7,220 bases of DNA, taken from NCBI GenBank assembly GCA_018829245.1, contig JAHJUH010000076.1, positions 1-7,220 of the forward strand. The letters are read 5' to 3'. Below are positions 5,294 through 7,220 of this stretch, piece by piece (position 1 is the stretch's first letter; each line of letters opens with the position of its first letter). The position numbers and the translations under genes are program-made. The notes beneath the pieces were generated by a model. That model was not told the DNA's origin and ran no database searches. It saw only the letters and a list, made by a program, of their open reading frames with translations. Source of the DNA: Patescibacteria group bacterium. GTDB taxonomy: Bacteria; Patescibacteriota; Minisyncoccia; Portnoybacterales; UBA2143.

Positions 5294-5773
5294 TTATTTT
5301 TCTTCAGCTGGAGCTGATTCATCTTTTTTTGAATCTTCTTCTTTTTTAGCTGGCACACTGCTTTCTTTAACTTTTTTAGTTCCATAACGGCTTCTTCTTT
5401 GTTTGCGGCCGCCAACTCCTTCAGAATCTAAAACTCCTCTAACAATATGATAACGCACGCCTGGTAAATCTTTAACTCGGCCACCTCTAATTAAAACAAC
5501 TGAGTGTTCTTGTAGATTATGTCCTTCGCCAGGAATGTATGCTGTTACTTCCATGCCGTTTGTTAACCTAACTCGAGCTACTTTTCTCAAAGCTGAGTTT
5601 GGTTTTTTAGGCGTAACTGTATAGACCTTGGTGCAAACGCCTCTTTTAAAAGGAGCACTACTTCTACTCGGCTTATTCTTAAGCAAATTAAAACTACGCC
5701 ACAAAGCAGGTGTTTTTAGCTTTCTTTTTGAACTCTTTCTTGACCGTTTAACTAATTGTTGAATTGTTGGCAT
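5294..5773 (-). CDS. rpsL: 30S ribosomal protein S12
   Basis: The 159-residue protein is S12, which forms part of the decoding centre and controls accuracy. It starts MPTIQQLVKRSRK and includes KRGVC (43-47), TPKKPNSALRK (54-64), the long ARVRLTNGMEVTAYIPG stretch, and RGGRVKDLPGVRYH (96-109). Lys57 and Lys101 correspond to the E. coli lysines altered in streptomycin resistance and are unchanged; Asp102 is the residue methylthiolated by RimO in many bacteria. A short insertion near residues 25-40 matches the longer form found in Gram-positive bacteria. After RSRYGTKK (128-134) comes an extra tail of 25 residues rich in Lys, Glu and Ser. The ATG has an AGGG only one base upstream, too close to act as a Shine-Dalgarno sequence. 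It is the first gene of its transcript. Confidence 0.97.
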   Translation of the reverse strand: MPTIQQLVKRSRKSSKRKLKTPALWRSFNLLKNKPSRSSAPFKRGVCTKVYTVTPKKPNSALRKVARVRLTNGMEVTAYIPGEGHNLQEHSVVLIRGGRVKDLPGVRYHIVRGVLDSEGVGGRKQRRSRYGTKKVKESSVPAKKEEDSKKDESAPAEEK

Positions 5774-5858
5774 ACCCTGTAGAAGAATTTTGAATTTGAA
5801 TTAAGTTATATTAATAAATAATCCAGAATTCTTTTCATTTACTTAGTTATTTACAATA

Positions 5859-5909
5859 CCCCGTTTTAATTTATCGCCAAAGGCGATATTTCAAAATTTC
5901 TCTACGGGG
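5859..5909 (-). promoter_or_regulatory. Two-level hairpin in the rpsL leader
   Basis: An outer 6-bp stem, CCCCGT (5859-5864) with ACGGGG (5904-5909), encloses a perfect inner hairpin, TATCGCC (5872-5878), AAA loop, GGCGATA (5882-5888). In the sense RNA a further UUUU/AAAA pairing can form between them. It lies about 30 nt after the predicted transcription start and about 85 nt before the rpsL ATG. No U-run follows, so it is not an intrinsic terminator. It may be a binding site for autogenous control by a ribosomal protein, or a transcribed copy of a palindromic repeat. Confidence 0.5.
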
Positions 5910-5944
5910 CATAATTTAAATCAAAAAAAATAACCGACATAATT

Positions 5945-5973
5945 AAAATAGCAGATTACAGCTCTAGTGTCAA
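5945..5973 (-). promoter_or_regulatory. Promoter of the rpsL-rpsG-fusA operon
   Basis: The minus strand has a perfect -35 TTGACA (5973-5968), a 17-base spacer, and TATTTT (5950-5945) preceded by TGC, an extended -10. The -35 box starts six bases after the mscS stop codon. Transcription would start near 5938, giving a leader of about 165 nt that begins close to a run of eight T and then holds the two-level hairpin. No other promoter of this quality occurs before fusA. Confidence 0.75.
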
Positions 5974-5979
5974 ATTAAA

Positions 5980-6837
5980 TTAATCTTTTAATTGACGGAC
6001 AACTCTCTGCGGGAAAGGAATTTCAATGCCTTGTTTGTCAAAAGCAAGTTTAATTCTTTTTCTTAGTTCGCCAAGCACTCCCCATTGTTCTAATGGCTTA
6101 ACTTCTCCTGATATTTTAATATCTACTGATGAAGCGCTAAAATTATCAACTCGAATAAATTCTGGAGCTTTAATAATTTTATCTTTCCATTCTGAATCTT
6201 TAATCATTTCCTGGCCAACCTGATTAATGACTTGTTTTACTTTTTCTAAGTCAGCATCATAGGCAACTCCTATTACTAAATTAACCCTGGCAAATCCTTT
6301 CGTCTTATTAGTCGCTATCTTTATCTCTCCATTGGGAATATGGTGGACTGCCCCGTCCATATCTCTAATAATAGTCATTCTTAAATTAATATTCTCTACT
6401 TCTCCGCACTTGTCTTCCACGCAAATAATATCTCCGACCCTATACTGATTCTCTAAAATAATGAAAAGGCCAGTGAAAAAATCACGGATAATATATTGAG
6501 CGCCAAAACCAACAGCTAAGCCAATTACTCCAGCTCCAGCTAAAAGAGGGCCAATATTAACTCCTAATTCAGAAATAATCATTATAGCTGCCACTATCCA
6601 GATAATTGCCCTGAAAGTTCCTTCAAAAACAGCAATTAAAGTATCCTCTCTTTTCTTTTCTGATTCTGGAGACAAAAAATTATCAGCCACTACTGCTTTT
6701 CTCATAATCTTTTCAATAACAATCCTGGCAAATCTGCGTATTAAAAAAGCGCCGATTAAAATAGCTAATATTTTCAAACCATGGGATAAAAGCCATTCTA
6801 ATAGAACGCCAATAAGATTTTGTAAGATTTCTTGCAT
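5980..6837 (-). CDS. mscS: MscS-family small-conductance mechanosensitive channel
   Basis: The 285 residues match the length of E. coli MscS. Such channels open under membrane tension and release solutes during osmotic downshock. Hydrophobic segments lie at about 12-33, 68-90 and 95-128. The third is the Gly/Ala-rich pore helix (LLAGAGVIGLAVGFGAQ, then a Phe-rich part ending at ILENQ). It is followed by YRVGDII (131-137), the beta-domain pattern GEVENINLR (144-152), and HHIPNGEI (164-171), all characteristic of the family. Residues from about 185 onwards form the cytoplasmic alpha/beta cage domain. The gene stands alone between the peptidase gene and the rpsL promoter. I see no convincing promoter in the 92 bases upstream and no terminator before rpsL, so some read-through into the str operon is possible. 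No Shine-Dalgarno sequence is present; the stop is TAA. Confidence 0.93.
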   Translation of the reverse strand: MQEILQNLIGVLLEWLLSHGLKILAILIGAFLIRRFARIVIEKIMRKAVVADNFLSPESEKKREDTLIAVFEGTFRAIIWIVAAIMIISELGVNIGPLLAGAGVIGLAVGFGAQYIIRDFFTGLFIILENQYRVGDIICVEDKCGEVENINLRMTIIRDMDGAVHHIPNGEIKIATNKTKGFARVNLVIGVAYDADLEKVKQVINQVGQEMIKDSEWKDKIIKAPEFIRVDNFSASSVDIKISGEVKPLEQWGVLGELRKRIKLAFDKQGIEIPFPQRVVRQLKD

Positions 6838-6929
6838 ATTTTTAGGTCAATGTAAGGATAACATTAAAATCAAGTTATTACCACTTTGTTACTATTTAAG
6901 ATTGTTTTCTTAGTAATTCTGAAAATTTA

Positions 6930-7220
6930 TTATTTTGAGTTTTTAAAAATATTAAATTCACTTAAAATAATTTCCATTGATTCGTTAGAAACGCCAAATT
7001 TCTTGGACAATGGATTAGCAATATATGATTTTAATAATGTTTTATCAAAATCATTTAAATTTATTTTCTCACAAGCTTTTCTAAGTTCTTTATCTAATTT
7101 TTGTTCTAATAAATCCCTAGGTACTAATAAATGCCCAGCAAATTTGTTAGCTTGAGTCTCTAAATATCCATACTGTTCCGAAGGCGTCGTTTCTATTAAT
7201 TTATAAAAATTCTCAAATGA
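6930..7220 (-). CDS. ImmA/IrrE-like metallopeptidase, C-terminal part (cut by window edge)
   Basis: The minus strand is open from the window edge through 96 codons to TAA-TAA (6932-6927). Near the start of the visible part is LETQANKFAGHLLVP (residues 20-34 of the fragment). This is the E-x2-AN-x-FA-x2-LL-x-P pattern that follows the HExxH helix in ImmA/IrrE (DUF955) proteins; its Glu21 is the presumed third zinc ligand. A helical C-terminal region follows, with PLSKKFGVSNESMEIIL (about 70-86), also typical of the family, where this part often resembles a small DNA-binding helix pair. The HExxH motif and any N-terminal HTH domain lie outside the window. Such peptidases usually cleave or inactivate a repressor, for example in mobile elements or stress responses; that role is inferred from family membership. 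mscS follows 92 bases later. Confidence 0.8.
   Translation of the reverse strand, partial: SFENFYKLIETTPSEQYGYLETQANKFAGHLLVPRDLLEQKLDKELRKACEKINLNDFDKTLLKSYIANPLSKKFGVSNESMEIILSEFNIFKNSK

Noticed and set aside
5215..5415. Minus-strand 66-codon ORF overlapping the end of rpsL
   Set aside because: It is an alternative frame of the Lys-rich rpsL tail and ends inside the palindrome. I considered a programmed frameshift in rpsL, but no slippery site with supporting context was evident and the rpsL frame ends normally.
5859..5909. Intrinsic terminator for mscS
   Set aside because: No U-run follows the hairpin on the minus strand, and it lies downstream of a strong promoter, inside the rpsL leader.
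397..6932. Recoded UGA (Gracilibacteria/SR1-type code)
   Set aside because: All full-length proteins read through under the standard bacterial code without in-frame TGA. Stops seen are TAA (six) and TAG (two); absence of TGA stops among so few genes is not informative.
6886..7155. Plus-strand ORF of 89 codons
   Set aside because: It overlaps the minus-strand ImmA/IrrE-like coding frame, is rich in Phe/Leu/Ile/Ser as expected for an antisense shadow, and shows no family pattern.

Overview
The window is an AT-rich bacterial chromosome segment (A+T clearly dominant by eye), with every gene on the minus strand. It carries the 'str' ribosomal operon joined to the start of the S10/L3 cluster. In transcription order: the 3' end of an ImmA/IrrE-like metallopeptidase gene (7220-6930), an MscS-type mechanosensitive channel (6837-5980), rpsL (S12), rpsG (S7), fusA (EF-G), a small hypothetical gene with a Phd/YefM-like N-terminus, tuf (EF-Tu), rpsJ (S10), and the 5' part of rplC (L3), cut by the window edge. 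Several traits point to a Patescibacteria/CPR (Parcubacteria-like) genome: a Lys/Glu-rich tail on S12, a PREVRG variant in S7, a cysteine-bearing insertion in EF-Tu, and short hairpin repeats between and inside genes. This placement is inference from protein features; no 16S or marker tree was available.

Layout and expression: two good sigma-70-type promoters are visible. One (TTGACA, 17-nt spacer, TGC-TATTTT) starts just after the mscS stop and drives rpsL-rpsG-fusA through a leader of about 165 nt with a two-level hairpin. The other (TTGACA, 17 nt, TGA-TACATT, with a TATAAT just downstream) starts just after the small hypothetical gene and drives tuf-rpsJ. A clear intrinsic terminator lies between rpsJ and rplC, so the L3 cluster is either separately promoted or attenuated. 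No start codon in the window has a convincing Shine-Dalgarno sequence.

The genes form a translation module: S12 and S7 are 30S proteins at the decoding centre and head, EF-G drives translocation, EF-Tu delivers aminoacyl-tRNA, S10 is a 30S head protein and NusE, and L3 is an early 50S assembly protein. mscS and the peptidase gene are probably independent neighbours.

Most notable points: EF-G has lost the canonical guanine-specificity residues in both G4 (NKIN instead of NKxD) and G5 (TGDG instead of GSA), while the neighbouring EF-Tu keeps them. EF-Tu has a C-x-C-x4-C-x2-C insertion beside its G5 motif. A GC-rich palindrome sits in frame inside the small hypothetical gene, a long REP/MITE-like palindrome lies between rpsL and rpsG, and a 15-bp hairpin between tuf and rpsJ closes fully only in the sense RNA. 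There is no gene-free stretch longer than about 205 bases.
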